From Paraconiothyrium sp. Pb-2020 (taxonomy: Eukaryota; Ascomycota; Dothideomycetes; Pleosporales; Didymosphaeriaceae), in the NCBI GenBank assembly GCA_022419385.1, contig JAJUBI010000009.1, positions 496,001 through 560,000 of the forward strand: a stretch of DNA of 64,000 bases, written 5' to 3'. Below, one piece after another: positions 46,971 to 57,450 of the stretch. Made by a program: the position numbers and the translations under genes. The notes beneath the pieces are model-generated. The model was given only the letters and a program-made list of their open reading frames with translations, did not search any database and was not told the origin of the DNA. Each line of letters begins with the position of its first letter. Within the stretch, counting starts at the first letter, position 1.

Positions 46971-48049
46971 ATGGCGCCCCATTTCGAAGAGCCAACGCAG
47001 GTCGACCCCAATGCGCCCCTCCACGTTGCCCCTAAGCTCGTCGCGCCGGAGCCAGGTACATCGTCACCCCACCCCACCCCTCCAAAGCATCTCTAACGCG
47101 GCCGTACACAGAACACTGCCCCGGCCCTGAATCAGAACAAGCAGGCGTAGCAGACAACTGCGCCGGCTGCCCCAACCAAAAAATCTGCGCCTCCGCCCCG
47201 AAAGGACCCGACCCCGACATCCCCGTCATAACAGAGCGTCTCTCCTCCGTGCGGCACAAGATCCTCGTCCTCTCCGGCAAAGGCGGCGTCGGAAAGTCCA
47301 CATTCAGCACCATGCTCTCGCACGCCTTTGCGTCGAACCCGTCTTTAACTGTCGGGCTTATGGACACGGATATCTGCGGGCCCAGCATACCGAAGATGAT
47401 GGGGGTCGAAGAGGAGACTATACACGTGAGCGCCGAGGGGTGGGAGCCGGTGTGGGTGAGCGAGAATCTAGGCGTTATGTCTGTGCAGTTTATGCTGCCG
47501 GGGAGGGACGACGCTGTGATTTGGCGCGGCGCGAAGAAGAATGGGTTGATTAAGAAGTTCTTGATGGAGGTGCGTTGGGGGGATATGGATGTGCTCATGG
47601 TAGACACGCCGCCGGGTACCTCCGACGAGCATCTGAGCGTGAACTCGTTTCTCAAGAGCTCGGGTGTGGATGGCGCGGTGCTGGTTTCTACACCGCAGGA
47701 AGTCAGCCTGTTGGATGTGAGGAAGGAGATTGACTTTTGTCGCAAGGCGAAGATACCCATTTTGGGTATCGTGGAGAATATGTCGGGTTTCGTATGTCCC
47801 GGGTGCAAGCATGAGAGTCAGATTTTCCGCGCGAGCACGGGCGGTGCGAAGCGGTTGGCTGCAGATGAGAAGATACCGTTCTTGGGCGCTGTGCCGCTGG
47901 ATCCACGGATAGGCATGGCGTGCGACTTCGGAGAGAGCTTCTTGGATGCGTATCCTGAGAGCCCGGCGTGTAAAGCGATACGGCATGTTGTGCGGAGAGT
48001 GGCTGAGGAGATAGGCATGCAAGGCGATGTGTTTGAAGGGGATGAGTAA
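46971..48049 (+). CDS. NBP35: cytosolic Fe-S cluster assembly scaffold NBP35
   Basis: Two exons are read: 46971-47055 and 47112-48049 (intron GTACAT...TACACAG), giving 340 aa. The N-terminal ferredoxin-like cysteine motif (C-x13-C-x2-C-x5-C, from H-C-P-G-P to K-I-C-A-S) is the mark of NBP35 as opposed to CFD1. The deviant Walker A motif is G-K-G-G-V-G-K-S, followed by D-T-D-I-C-G-P-S-I-P and V-D-T-P-P-G-T-S-D-E-H. The C-terminal C-P-G-C (V-C-P-G-C) motif bridges the cluster between subunits. With CFD1 it forms the P-loop scaffold of the cytosolic iron-sulfur assembly pathway. It follows MLH1 by 242 bases on the same strand. Confidence 0.95.
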
Positions 48050-48527
48050 GGACAAACTTGTCGACGGAGCATTCGGGCGGCGTTTTGCATGGTCTATGAG
48101 CGGTTGATAGCGTTTTGTTTGTATTATGAGAATGTAGACACCCTCTGATTGGGGTCATATCATCTTGGTCACAATCCCTGTTATACGTTGCGGTCTTGTG
48201 AGCCGCATTGTCGCCCTCTTTGACGTCTTCGAGCCAGCCGCAGCGTCGGTCGAACTACCTTTGCACATTCTCTGGCCGTATTAGACATAATTTACATACC
48301 TAAAGTCTGCACTACTTGCGTGTGTATATGTGTATATATGTGTATGTGTGTATATATATGGGTGTCTGGTCTGGGGGTGGGCGTGTAAGTATAGGTAGCT
48401 TAGATTAGCAATGAGGCCCGACTTGTCAGGCAATGCAACTCGAATACGAGCTGTAGTCGAAGCAGGATACGACACGCAACAGGCCATTGCTGAGCTACCA
48501 AACACGACGCGCAGGCAGCCATGACAT
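48050..48527. other. short convergent 3' region
   Basis: This lies between the stops of NBP35 and the hydrolase gene. It contains a TG/TA microsatellite and no open frame with family resemblance. Confidence 0.5.
48321..48360. repeat. TG/TA dinucleotide microsatellite
   Basis: About 40 bases alternate TGTG and TATA units without other bases. It lies in the 3' intergenic region between NBP35 and the hydrolase gene. Confidence 0.8.
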
Positions 48528-49664
48528 TCACTGAACCTCACCTCGATCAACTCTTTGCCGTGCGACCAAATCCAGCAGCCCCCTCACAGCTTCTGCCGTC
48601 TGGTCTGGACGGCGAATCGGAAAATCGTGCCCAACCTCAAAGTGCACGTACTTCGAATTGCTTGACAAGCCCAGCTGTACCTTCTGCACTTGCTTACAGA
48701 ACAGCTCAGCGCTCTCCACCCACTTCACCGCATCATCACGGTCTTGAACACTCCCACCACCAAGACGCATTCCTTCAGTAAGCATCCTGCGCCAATCTCT
48801 CGGCATCTCGGACGTCGCCACTAGCAATGGTTTCACACCCATAGCTTGGCGGTCAACCTGCATTCTGCGCGCGAGCTGTCTTCCGCTGTAGTGCGTTGCC
48901 TCGTCCGCGGAGGCGGGCATCGTGCGTTGAATAGCTGCGATAGCGTCTTCCCACTCTTGATCGGTCATTCCTGACTCTTCACGTAGATGCGTCAGAGTCT
49001 CGAGGTCTACGTCTTTGGTGACGTTTTGGAAGGATACCGGTGGCATTGGGCTCAAGCACTGTTGCAGGAGTTCGCTGTTGGTGTCTAGAAGCGCCATTCC
49101 GGCGAGATCATCTGGGTAGAGACTGAGGTAGGTTCGTGCGATGATCCCGCCATATGAATGTGCGACCAGGATGTACGGGGGTTTAACGTCGATGGCAGAC
49201 ATGAGGTGACGGAGCTCGTGGGCAGAGTCCTCTGCGGTGATCTTCCGATCCTTGTCGTCATCGCACAGTGTACATGGACAGCTACTCATTGTTTGCCAGT
49301 CTGCGTTTCCGCCAGCGCATTGCGGGCAAGGCTGATCATGGTTTGGAGTATGGCTCGCTTCCTTCTTTTGGACGGCAGCAATATGACGCTGCGACATTCT
49401 ACTGGCATTTGCATCCACCGCTGGGCGCTCACTCCGCCCATACCCCCCGCGATCATAAAAGTAACTCCTCACATACCTCGACACAGCGCCGTGAAAGTGC
49501 ACGTAAAGCTCTGTCGGCGCACCGCCCCCCGTAATGAAAACGACCACAGGTGCTCCAGACCTCCGCGGTGGTCCCCGGGCACTCACCCATAGCGAGTATG
49601 ACCCGACGTCAACTAGTCCCGATGTTTCAGCGACTTCCCACTCGTTCTTGGTGTTTATCAGCAT
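48528..49664 (-). CDS. alpha/beta-hydrolase-fold protein with a cysteine-rich insert
   Basis: This is a single open frame of 378 aa. The oxyanion region (V-V-V-F-I-T-G-G-G-A-P), Y-D-R-G-G-Y-G-R-S, and the nucleophile elbow A-H-S-Y-G-G in a context V-A-H-S-Y-G-G-I-I-A-R are typical of soluble alpha/beta hydrolases (peptidase S33/lipase-like). A histidine in F-E-V-G-H-D-F-P near the C-terminus is the likely catalytic His. Between the Y-D-R motif and the helix A-E-D-S-A-H-E-L sits an insert of about 55 residues with C-P-Q-C and C-P-C-T-L-C. No splice pair that removes it in phase was found. There is no signal peptide. The substrate is unknown. Confidence 0.82.
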   Translation of the reverse strand: MLINTKNEWEVAETSGLVDVGSYSLWVSARGPPRRSGAPVVVFITGGGAPTELYVHFHGAVSRYVRSYFYDRGGYGRSERPAVDANASRMSQRHIAAVQKKEASHTPNHDQPCPQCAGGNADWQTMSSCPCTLCDDDKDRKITAEDSAHELRHLMSAIDVKPPYILVAHSYGGIIARTYLSLYPDDLAGMALLDTNSELLQQCLSPMPPVSFQNVTKDVDLETLTHLREESGMTDQEWEDAIAAIQRTMPASADEATHYSGRQLARRMQVDRQAMGVKPLLVATSEMPRDWRRMLTEGMRLGGGSVQDRDDAVKWVESAELFCKQVQKVQLGLSSNSKYVHFEVGHDFPIRRPDQTAEAVRGLLDLVARQRVDRGEVQ

Positions 49665-50296
49665 GTTTGGTGGATGTCAGTCATTTCACTCGCATAGGAA
49701 GGGAGAAGGGAGGATAATGAAGACTTGTGAACCTTGGAAGGAGGAAGGTGCACTGTGTGAAGGTTCCCCGCAGATCAGCGCTAGCTCCCTTTTGGAGGGG
49801 TGCATGCGAGTCTTCGATGTCGTACAGAAGTACGCCGGTGTAGTCCACCAATCACGTACATCCACATCTACTACATGTAAAGCAGAGGTTTAATCTGTTA
49901 ACCAAGTCGCATAGTTCACGACTTAACAGTCGATCCATACAGGCTCCACTTGCCTTATTTCACGAAGCAAGGTTACGAAGCATCAACAACTTTACTGTTT
50001 GAAAGCTCTAACTACGACGTATCTTGCTGATATTCCGCGGATAGCTTGGATAACACTTTTAGTCGAATGATTTCACTTTCTAGTTAGATACCGGGGAAGC
50101 CACAAAATTATCAGATAAGAACCACCATCAAAGCAACCCAACTTCACACTGGGATTATTGATGTATGGTCCGCGAACCCGCTAACAAGGCGTTCGCGTCC
50201 TATGCGAGAAAGACATGTTGATGATACCATTCCATTGACTACAGGAATCTCACAACATCAAGTGCGCAGCACTAGATATTTTACTTCCCCTCGTAT
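49665..50296. other. intergenic stretch upstream of the hydrolase gene
   Basis: Only short frames are present. The part next to 49664 should be the hydrolase promoter. No TATA box or other signal is clear. Confidence 0.45.
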
Positions 50297-52051
50297 CTAG
50301 AACCACATATCCTCACTCCTATGCAACTTAAACTCCTTATCCCACGCCTCAGGCGGATCCTCTCCATCCACGAACCCCTCGTCCGAACTTTCATCCGAGT
50401 CGTCATCCCTACCCTCATCGCCACCATCTTCCATGTGCGCATCTTGGGGAAAGGGACGCGGCGGCGCAATGATAACTTCCTTTCCCAGCATCTCATTCCT
50501 CGGTCCGCGCTGGGCCACTGTGGTGAAGACACCCGTCCTCTCGGCCTTGCGGAAGTCCGACTTCCTTACGCGCTTGAACCACGCGTCGACGCATCCCTCA
50601 ACGGGACCTTCGAGGTCGTTTAATAGATTGTGATGTGGGTGAACTGCCAAGCCGTCCCTGTACTCCACAAACTCGAAACCCTGCTGGGCGCCACGGTCAA
50701 TATACCTCATCGCAACAAAGACTTCAGGAGAACCTACCGGCTTGGGAACCTGCGTGATGTGCTGGTTAATGCGCTTCCAAGTGTTCTTCATGAACATGCT
50801 TTTGATCCAGTCGTTAGGCACAGGCGTGTAAATGTAGGTTTCACCAAGGAGCGTAGACTCCCACGTCCTGGCCCTAAACGTACTGATGTGATCGTGCAAG
50901 AGATTGCAAGCCAAGCTCACACCACCGAAGGTGTGATACTCCCAGCTCCAACCCACCTCGTTCGACATGTCGGTGTCGAAGACGAAGAGCTCGCCTTGTC
51001 CATTCTGGAAGCCCGCGTAGGGTAGGTCACGCCATGCATAGATGGCGTGCGCGAGCTCGTGCGTCAGAGTGACTGCAAGGAGGAATTGCATGTTCATGTC
51101 ACGTGCGATGTGAGTGCGCGTAACTGCATGCCTACCAATAAGGTTATATAGGAAGTTACTGCTGAGGCCGATGTAGCCATTGTAACCCTCCGCAGGCCTA
51201 GCAAGGTTCTGCCACCGTGACATATCAACGAACTCCTGCAGGGTTTGCCAGAAGGAAGATCCATGGATGGCATTGAGTTCCTTGCCATTCCACCTTGCAG
51301 GCCGCCAGTAGAAAGACATGCGGTCCGCTAAGCTCTCCAGCAAAGCAGCAAAATCCGCCTGTGCAGTTTCCAGATCGTTCTCCTGGGGCGAGTGCATCAG
51401 GTAAGACTTCCTCGTAGCACGGTCTGTGACGGGAGTGCCGTACATAAGGTGGTACCAAAATGCCCCATGCCTACGATCGAGCAGAAACTTAGTTGCCAGA
51501 GTCAGTGCGGGACGCATATTAACCCAGATTTGGTGTTGCCGCTCTTCCGGGAGCTTCACCTTCAGTAGCGGATTCTGGAAGTTCGAAGGCCGGAACAAGC
51601 GGTGAATGCGTGGGTCCAACGCATCTGGCGAATTCTGGAATTCTTGCACGAAAGGTCCTGCGCCCACTTTGAAAATGTCTCCTTCAAATTTCTCCTCCGC
51701 AAGGAGGGCCCGCATAGCGGTGTCGTTCTCGAAGGCTCCGCGTCGCCAGTTGAAATTGATCAACCACCATCTACACTCAGGTATAGCTTCTTGTGGTCGA
51801 ACCGGTGCTCGTAGTTGTCCAATGGAACGGCTGAATTCTGAGTTTTGGGGATCCCGACGAACACCTTTAGGGTTCTGTCGTTTCCGCTCTCGACGCTCCC
51901 GAAGGCGGAGCTTTCGCAGCCGGTATTCGAAAGCCTGCTTTCGACGTTCTTCTCGACTGTGTCCCATGCGGCGCTGTACATAGTACGCGAGATCTTTAAT
52001 AAACTCTCCAACATTAGAAAAGTCTTCACTGGTGCCAATGAAGCCACCCAT
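50297..52051 (-). CDS. fungal zincin-like (HExxH) protein of unknown function
   Basis: This is a single exon of 584 aa. A basic N-terminal region (residues about 30-70, rich in Arg/Lys/Glu, possibly coiled) precedes a globular domain with W-W-L-I-N-F, F-W-Y-H-L-M-Y-G-T-P and a zinc-binding-like H-E-L-A-H (331-335) in T-L-T-H-E-L-A-H-A-I-Y-A. A candidate third ligand is Glu365 in N-E-V-G-W-S-W-E. The C-terminus is acidic and disordered. The HExxH with a downstream Glu suggests a gluzincin-type metallopeptidase fold, but no named peptidase family is recognised. No signal peptide is seen, so the protein is probably intracellular. Confidence 0.78.
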   Translation of the reverse strand: MGGFIGTSEDFSNVGEFIKDLAYYVQRRMGHSREERRKQAFEYRLRKLRLRERRERKRQNPKGVRRDPQNSEFSRSIGQLRAPVRPQEAIPECRWWLINFNWRRGAFENDTAMRALLAEEKFEGDIFKVGAGPFVQEFQNSPDALDPRIHRLFRPSNFQNPLLKVKLPEERQHQIWVNMRPALTLATKFLLDRRHGAFWYHLMYGTPVTDRATRKSYLMHSPQENDLETAQADFAALLESLADRMSFYWRPARWNGKELNAIHGSSFWQTLQEFVDMSRWQNLARPAEGYNGYIGLSSNFLYNLIGRHAVTRTHIARDMNMQFLLAVTLTHELAHAIYAWRDLPYAGFQNGQGELFVFDTDMSNEVGWSWEYHTFGGVSLACNLLHDHISTFRARTWESTLLGETYIYTPVPNDWIKSMFMKNTWKRINQHITQVPKPVGSPEVFVAMRYIDRGAQQGFEFVEYRDGLAVHPHHNLLNDLEGPVEGCVDAWFKRVRKSDFRKAERTGVFTTVAQRGPRNEMLGKEVIIAPPRPFPQDAHMEDGGDEGRDDDSDESSDEGFVDGEDPPEAWDKEFKLHRSEDMWF

Positions 52052-53488
52052 TGTAAACAGGCCTGCCGTAGTTTGTGAGAAGGATTGGTATCACGTCAGC
52101 TGTATTGTCGTGAATTCGGTTGTTTCCTCCGATGTCGAAAGTGATGGATATAATAGGGAAGTATATAGCTGAGACTCTTAAGTGGAAGAGAATGCCATGA
52201 TGGGCCACGAGATCACAGCGAACCATGGTGAAAATGCAATTACAGAATCGTCTATAGCTCGTCAATACACAATGTGACCGGCCTGTCTGCTGCTGGATGT
52301 CTCCGTGACTGGAGCACATGTCTGCCAGTGAGTGTGCCCCTGGACAGAGAATCGACTGTGCTGGGCTTGATCTATTACTCACATCAACTGTATCTATAGA
52401 AGGCTTATGTGATAACAAGTCGTCTTCTTCAAGGGTGCTCGAAGCGGCGCGTATGCAGACCAAGCATCGGTATGACTTGCGGGTCCTAAGGGGTGAGAAA
52501 AAGCGGAGTGTTGCGTACAATGCGAGATTAAAGAGAAGTCGATGCATTGTGAATACCGCTCTTTGAGTGAAGAACGTAATTGCTAGCTTCGCAGCAATGC
52601 CCGTGTTGTTTGTTGTCAAATATGTTGACATGTTTCTCCAGACGTCGCGTTAGCTTGTCTCGAATTCAACGTCTTCGCATAGGGTGGAACTCCATTGAAT
52701 CGTGTTCATCACGTTTGTTTAGTGCAATTTATGTCTCCACTCCACGTTTCTCTTCTGCAAGTTCTCCCTGCGTGATCGACCTGAATCAGAACACGTGCTT
52801 GAGGAACCTGAGTATGTGTCAAGTCTTGCTTCTAAGATTGCAGGTAACGGCGATAGTATCAATGTAGGTATTGACTCCGTTACTTCCTCACCGCTCGGAT
52901 GCGTGAATCACGGCGTGCATCGTATAGCAGCGAGCCGGTATGTGGACTGAACATGGAAGGTGAGTGAGGCGACGCAAACACGCATGATTGATGGGAGGGT
53001 TGATTGGCTCGATTATTTAGGTCGGCCAACGGTCGGATGTCGGCCATGAGCCATGTCCGCACCCATCATGTACAATGCTTGCCGTCGATCATAGTCGAGA
53101 AAGCATCGAAAGATAACGCGAAAGAAAACAAAGAACGCGCTGTTCCGATTCGTGGGGGTCAGTATAACGAGCTGAAACGAAATTGCGGAAACGTAAAGCG
53201 AACCGTTTGGGGCCGATGTTAGCGTGGAACGAAAAATTGGTAGGTTGATTGCTTCGTGACTTTGTTATCTGCGCCGGACAGGTGAAATCCTAGCGGTGAA
53301 CTAATGGTACGTTCGATACTGTGCCGTCGCTAGAGCGCGCTTGGCGTCTACTCTCCGATCCGCTGGTGGTGATTAGGTTGGTCGTCCAGCCAAACAGAAG
53401 GGGGGCGAACCACAGCACGTGCCCATGCCCCTTTCTCTCTTATTATATCGTGTGAAATATGTCCACGCGTTGTCGTAGGTAGCGCACA
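52052..53488. other. 1.4-kb intergenic stretch
   Basis: Several short frames on both strands, including a 201-codon minus-strand frame, have no family resemblance. The left end should contain the promoter of the zincin-like gene and the right end the 3' region of GMF1. Confidence 0.45.
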
Positions 53489-54124
53489 CTATGAGTCGCC
53501 TTTCAATTTCTCTTCGATGTCTTCCAGGTCGTCGGCGCTGTCGATCTCAATTATCTTATTGACTTCGGCCGTGTTTCGCATCAGCTCCTTTGCGCCCGCG
53601 TACAGCATCTTGACCTCGCTGTTGCAGGTGATGGGTAGATAGTACAACATGACGTAGGGCACCGACAGTCTTCCCGAGTCCTATGGCACTCTCAGCGGAC
53701 ATACCGTGACGGATGAGACGAAAGGCATACCAGGGTCAGCGGGTAGCTGAGGAGTACGAAGCGTGGGGCATGATCCGGTAGCTCATCGGCGAGCTCCTGT
53801 ACGTTCGAATAGACTTCTCCGTCTACAGGCCGTATCTCCAACGTCTTCTTGTCGATCTCGTCTGGCGCGCACAGGCATCAGCCTCGTTATTGTAGAGCCA
53901 CAACGTGCCGAGCTTCGTGGTACAGGCACAAAAGCGATAGCGCAGGGATAATCAGGCCAGCGTACAGATGATAGCTTGGGGATCTTTGGCGCGCGAGGTG
54001 CCCAAGCGGAACTTCCTCAGCTTCTGCTTCGTCTCATCGGAGAAGGTGTAAAGACGCGATTCAGACGACTAGTTCAGGGTTAGCTCTGCAAAGAACATTC
54101 GATGGACGCTTCGAAACGTGCCAT
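53489..54124 (-). CDS. GMF1: glia maturation factor (ADF/cofilin-homology), Arp2/3 regulator
   Basis: Four exons are proposed on the minus strand: 54124-54122 (ATG only), 54068-53966, 53861-53731 and 53680-53489, giving 142 aa. The last three exons are firm: R-L-Y-T-F-S-D-E-T-K ... L-R-K-F-R-L-G-T-S-R-A, then E-I-D-K-K-T-L-E-I, P-R-F-V-L-L-S-Y-P-L-T-L and S-V-P-Y-V-M-L-Y-Y-L-P. These are the ADF-homology blocks of GMF (yeast Aim7). GMF debranches Arp2/3 actin networks in the cytoplasm. The first exon is less certain: joining ATG directly to exon 2 needs an intron with a GC donor (GCACGT), though the acceptor side has a good CTAAC branch. The length is normal for the family. It is divergent from the MoaB/CinA-type gene. 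Confidence 0.9.
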
Positions 54125-54378
54125 AACCGCGTATTCTCGAATATGTTAGCGAGATAGAGTTTGAGTGAGGGTTTCGAGAAGTAATCGTGGAATATTAGGG
54201 CTGAGCGGGAAGGCGCGAGACTCCGCGAGGTGGGATTGGTGGTGCGGGGCAATTGCGAGATGCGCTACGCGGGGCGCGACTTCCTGGACACGAGCTGTGG
54301 TGCTCCTGCCATGCGTCTAGCTACTCAACAGCAAGCCTTCACCACCACCATCACGCTTTACCCCTGGGCTAAATCTCT

Positions 54379-55533
54379 ATGTTTAGCAGATTGAGCCAGG
54401 TAGCCAGACACCTCTCGCGACCGCTTCCCAACTACGCTCACCGCGCGGCCGCGTCTTTCCAACAAACGCCGTCGTATACGTCATCGATCATGGCTGCTAC
54501 CACGGGCGCTCAGGGCAAGGGGCTGATTCACACGGCTGCGTGTCTGATCATTGGGGATGAAGTGTTGGGAGGCAAGGTATGCAGGAAACGCCATCGTGTT
54601 GCGCGCATTGGATATTTGCTAACGCGCCAAAGACGGTAGACACGAACTCGGTACGTCTGTTCACGGACACGGTATGCACCTGCTAATTGACTGCAGGCGT
54701 ACCTTGCAAAATTCTGCTTCTCAGCTGGGATCAATCTGAAACGCATAGAAGTCATTGCCGACGACGAGAGCGAGATCGTGGAGGCGGTTCGGCGCATGTC
54801 CAATAATTATGACTTTGTGGTCACCTCTGGAGGCATTGGCCCTACGTACGTAGTGTTTTTCGTACGATGCCTTGACGAGCTGACTGTAGGTCTCAGACAC
54901 GACGACATCACGTACCAATCGATAGCGAAGGCATTCGACCTACCGTTGAAGCAGCATGACGCAGCTTTCGAACGCATGAAGCGTCTGTCTAAGCCGCACC
55001 CTTCGCAGCCCAACTTCGACTGGAACACGCCGTCCGCCGCACTCACCGCTAAGAAGCGCATGATAATCCTGCCCTACAACGATTCGATAGCAGACGAGGA
55101 GCAAGTCATCTTCACTGATGATCAATTGTGGGTGCCTGTGGCCTGCGTCAACGGCAATGTCCACTTTCTACCTGGTGTACCGAGATTGTTCGAGAGGATG
55201 CTAGATGGACTCAAGCCCCGTTTGCTGCCGCGGCTGACGGATCCGGAGGGCAAGGGCGTGCTGCGGATATTGATCTCTACGCCTCTACCAGAGAGTGCAG
55301 TAGCGGAATATCTGACCCAGCTTGCGGCACGGGCAGAACCCAAGGGTGTCAAAGTGGGTAGCTACCCAAGGTGGGGCAAGGAAAACAACACAGTAACGCT
55401 TGTGGGCCGTGATGTTGAGTTCATGGAATCAATTGTTCCGGAGGTAGAGAAGGCGGTTCAGGGGCATCGTGTCGCGGTCGAAGGGGAGGATGACCCCGCG
55501 CAGGCCGACCCCAAGAAGACGGAGGTGGCGTAA
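54379..55533 (+). CDS. molybdopterin-binding (MoaB/CinA-type) domain protein
   Basis: Four exons are read: 54379-54576, 54633-54650, 54697-54845 and 54897-55533, giving 333 aa. Exon 2 is only 18 nt. The MoCF-binding-domain fold is shown by L-I-I-G-D-E-V-L-G-G-K, T-V-D-T-N-S and the signature S-G-G-I-G-P-T-H-D-D-I-T-Y. This fold occurs in MogA/MoaB, in the N-terminal domain of CinA and in FAD-synthase-associated proteins. The N-terminal ~37 residues (M-F-S-R-L-S-Q-V-A-R-H) are basic and Ser/Arg-rich, as in mitochondrial targeting; a second in-frame ATG at 54490 could give a cytosolic form. The exact reaction is not clear from sequence. The gene is divergent from GMF1. Confidence 0.86.
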
Positions 55534-56639
55534 GGCTGAGTGTGCATGTCTTGGGCCGTCCGAGTGTAGAAAGGAAGGAGGAGTGTGCGGTGAGACGTAT
55601 ACTGTGTATAGATGATGTTGGGACAGCAGTAGATGACCCGCAGAAATTAGAGCGGGCGGTGGACACGCTGCTGGGCTTCTCGAAGGCCCGTGGAAGCCTG
55701 CGGTGCCCCAAGCCCAAATGCACAACGACGGCGCGGTGGCGATCTGCAGGGTGAAGTCTCCCAAAGTTGCTTGTTTCGCGAGGGCTGCCCTTCTGGGAGC
55801 GGCGTGCGCAAAGCAAAAGCAACGCTCGCTTGAGCCGCCCGCGTGGAAAGCGTGGTGCATCAGAGCGGTTCTGCATGGACGATGCGTTTTCGCACCCGCA
55901 TGGGACGGCGTGTCAGGTGACATGCAGGTGAAATGGCGGATGCAGCGACATGTCACTCGGTGCGCAGGCTGGTACGCGCTTTGGAGCCGGCGTCCGTCTG
56001 AGACTGTGCGTAGAGCAAGCGTTCGCCTCGGCTGCACTGGGCTGGGCTGGCCCGGGGTGCGAACGGGTGTCGCTGGCCGGGCGTGGTGCTGCTGCTGGCG
56101 CTGGGGTGGATTCGATGGAGCCTGGAGAGCTGCAGGCGCCGCTTTAAGCGCTGCCGGACGCGCTGCACGCGTTTGCTCGCCGTGGACGCGCTGGACAGTG
56201 GGCTCCGGTGCTCAGGCCTGCTCTCTGCGGCCATTCGTGGGGACGGGCTCTGTTCGCGCGGGCTTTTCGTGGGAGCTGGTGCCATCCTGCCATCCGCGCT
56301 ATGGTCGCTGCGAATCAGACGTTAGCAGGGCGCAGGGCCCAGGACAAGCTAGCAGGCGGTCGTTTTTGCTGCCGGAGCACTCAAGTCGACCTCCCGTCTC
56401 CCCAGACACCGTCACTGCGACAGACTGAAGACGTCCGTCACAGAACCGCCCCCGCCCGCTACCCTCCGAGGCCCCAATTGCTGCACCTGCCTGTCCGAAC
56501 TGCCTCGACGTTGACCCGCGGACCCGCCTCTGCCTCCCTTGGATCGCCGCAGCGCCCTCCGTTCCCGCCTCCTTCAGGACCTCCTGCGAGACAGCAGCCC
56601 CCGTCGCGCCGCCAGTGACACCCCCGACACAATCACACA
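55534..56639. other. GC-rich stretch upstream of RAS
   Basis: No gene is supported. The stretch is unusually GC-rich and gives several long overlapping frames on both strands (up to about 240 codons) with biased Arg/Ala/Cys/Trp composition. It ends in a C-rich leader with CTCCC and CCGCCC boxes directly before the RAS ATG and may include a long 5' untranslated region. Confidence 0.45.
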
Positions 56640-57450
56640 ATGGCATCCAAGGTGCGCTTGAACGCCCGCACGCCCAGCCTGTTTTCGCACCGCTGACCGC
56701 GCAGTTCCTCCGAGAGTACAAGCTGGTAGTAGTCGGCGGCGGAGGTGTGGGAAAGTCGTGCTTGACCATCCAGCTCATCCAGTCCCACTTCGTCGACGAG
56801 TATGACCCGACCATCGAGGGTGAGCCGCTCTTCCCGTCTGCGCGACCGCACCGGCTAACCCCCCTGATCCAGATTCGTACCGCAAGCAGTGCGTCATCGA
56901 CGACGAGGTCGCCCTGCTCGACGTGCTCGACACAGCCGGCCAGGAGGAGTACTCGGCGATGCGCGAGCAGTACATGCGGACCGGCGAGGGCTTCCTGCTC
57001 GTCTACTCGATAACCGACCGCCAGTCGTTCGAAGAGATCATGACGTTCCAGCAGCAGATTCTCCGGGTCAAGGACAAGGACTACTTCCCCATGATCGTAG
57101 TCGGCAACAAGTGCGATCTCGACGGCGAGCGGCAGGTGTCAACACAAGGTGCGTAGCCCTGCGAGTCATGTCTCACCGTCATGTTACATTCCTTCCTTCG
57201 CTGACACAATGTAGAGGGCCAGAACCTCGCACGGCAGTTCGGCTGCAAATTCATCGAGACCTCAGCCAAGAGCCGCATCAACGTGGACAACGCCTTCTAC
57301 GACATTGTGCGCGAGATCCGCAGATACAACAAGGAGATGTCATCGTACACCGGCGCACAGTCAGGCGGCCAGCAGAACGGCGTATCTAAGATGGGCGTGG
57401 AAGACGGCGGCGACGAGAAGAAGGGCTGCTGCGGGTGCGTTGTCATGTAG
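56640..57450 (+). CDS. RAS1: Ras small GTPase with CAAX box
   Basis: Four exons are read: 56640-56651 (12 nt), 56705-56819, 56873-57148 and 57215-57450; phases agree, giving 212 aa. All nucleotide-binding motifs are intact: G-G-G-G-V-G-K-S (P-loop, normal Gly at the first position), D-E-Y-D-P-T-I-E (switch I), D-T-A-G-Q-E-E-Y (switch II), N-K-C-D-L and E-T-S-A-K. The hypervariable tail is Gly/Gln-rich and ends K-K-G-C-C-G-C-V-V-M: C-V-V-M is a farnesylation CAAX box and the upstream Cys pair is a likely palmitoylation site. The protein belongs to the fungal Ras1/RasA class that controls growth and morphogenesis at the plasma membrane. Donors GTGCGC, GTGAGC and GTGCGT are all GTG-type. Confidence 0.96.

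Noticed and set aside
52026..52631. 201-codon minus-strand frame overlapping the start of the zincin-like gene
   Set aside because: Composition is unlike a protein family, it overlaps the ATG of a better gene and no splice signals extend it.
55429..56428. Long frames on both strands upstream of RAS (up to 241 codons)
   Set aside because: They overlap each other in a GC-rich stretch where stops are rare by composition, and the translations are rich in Trp, Cys and Arg without pattern.
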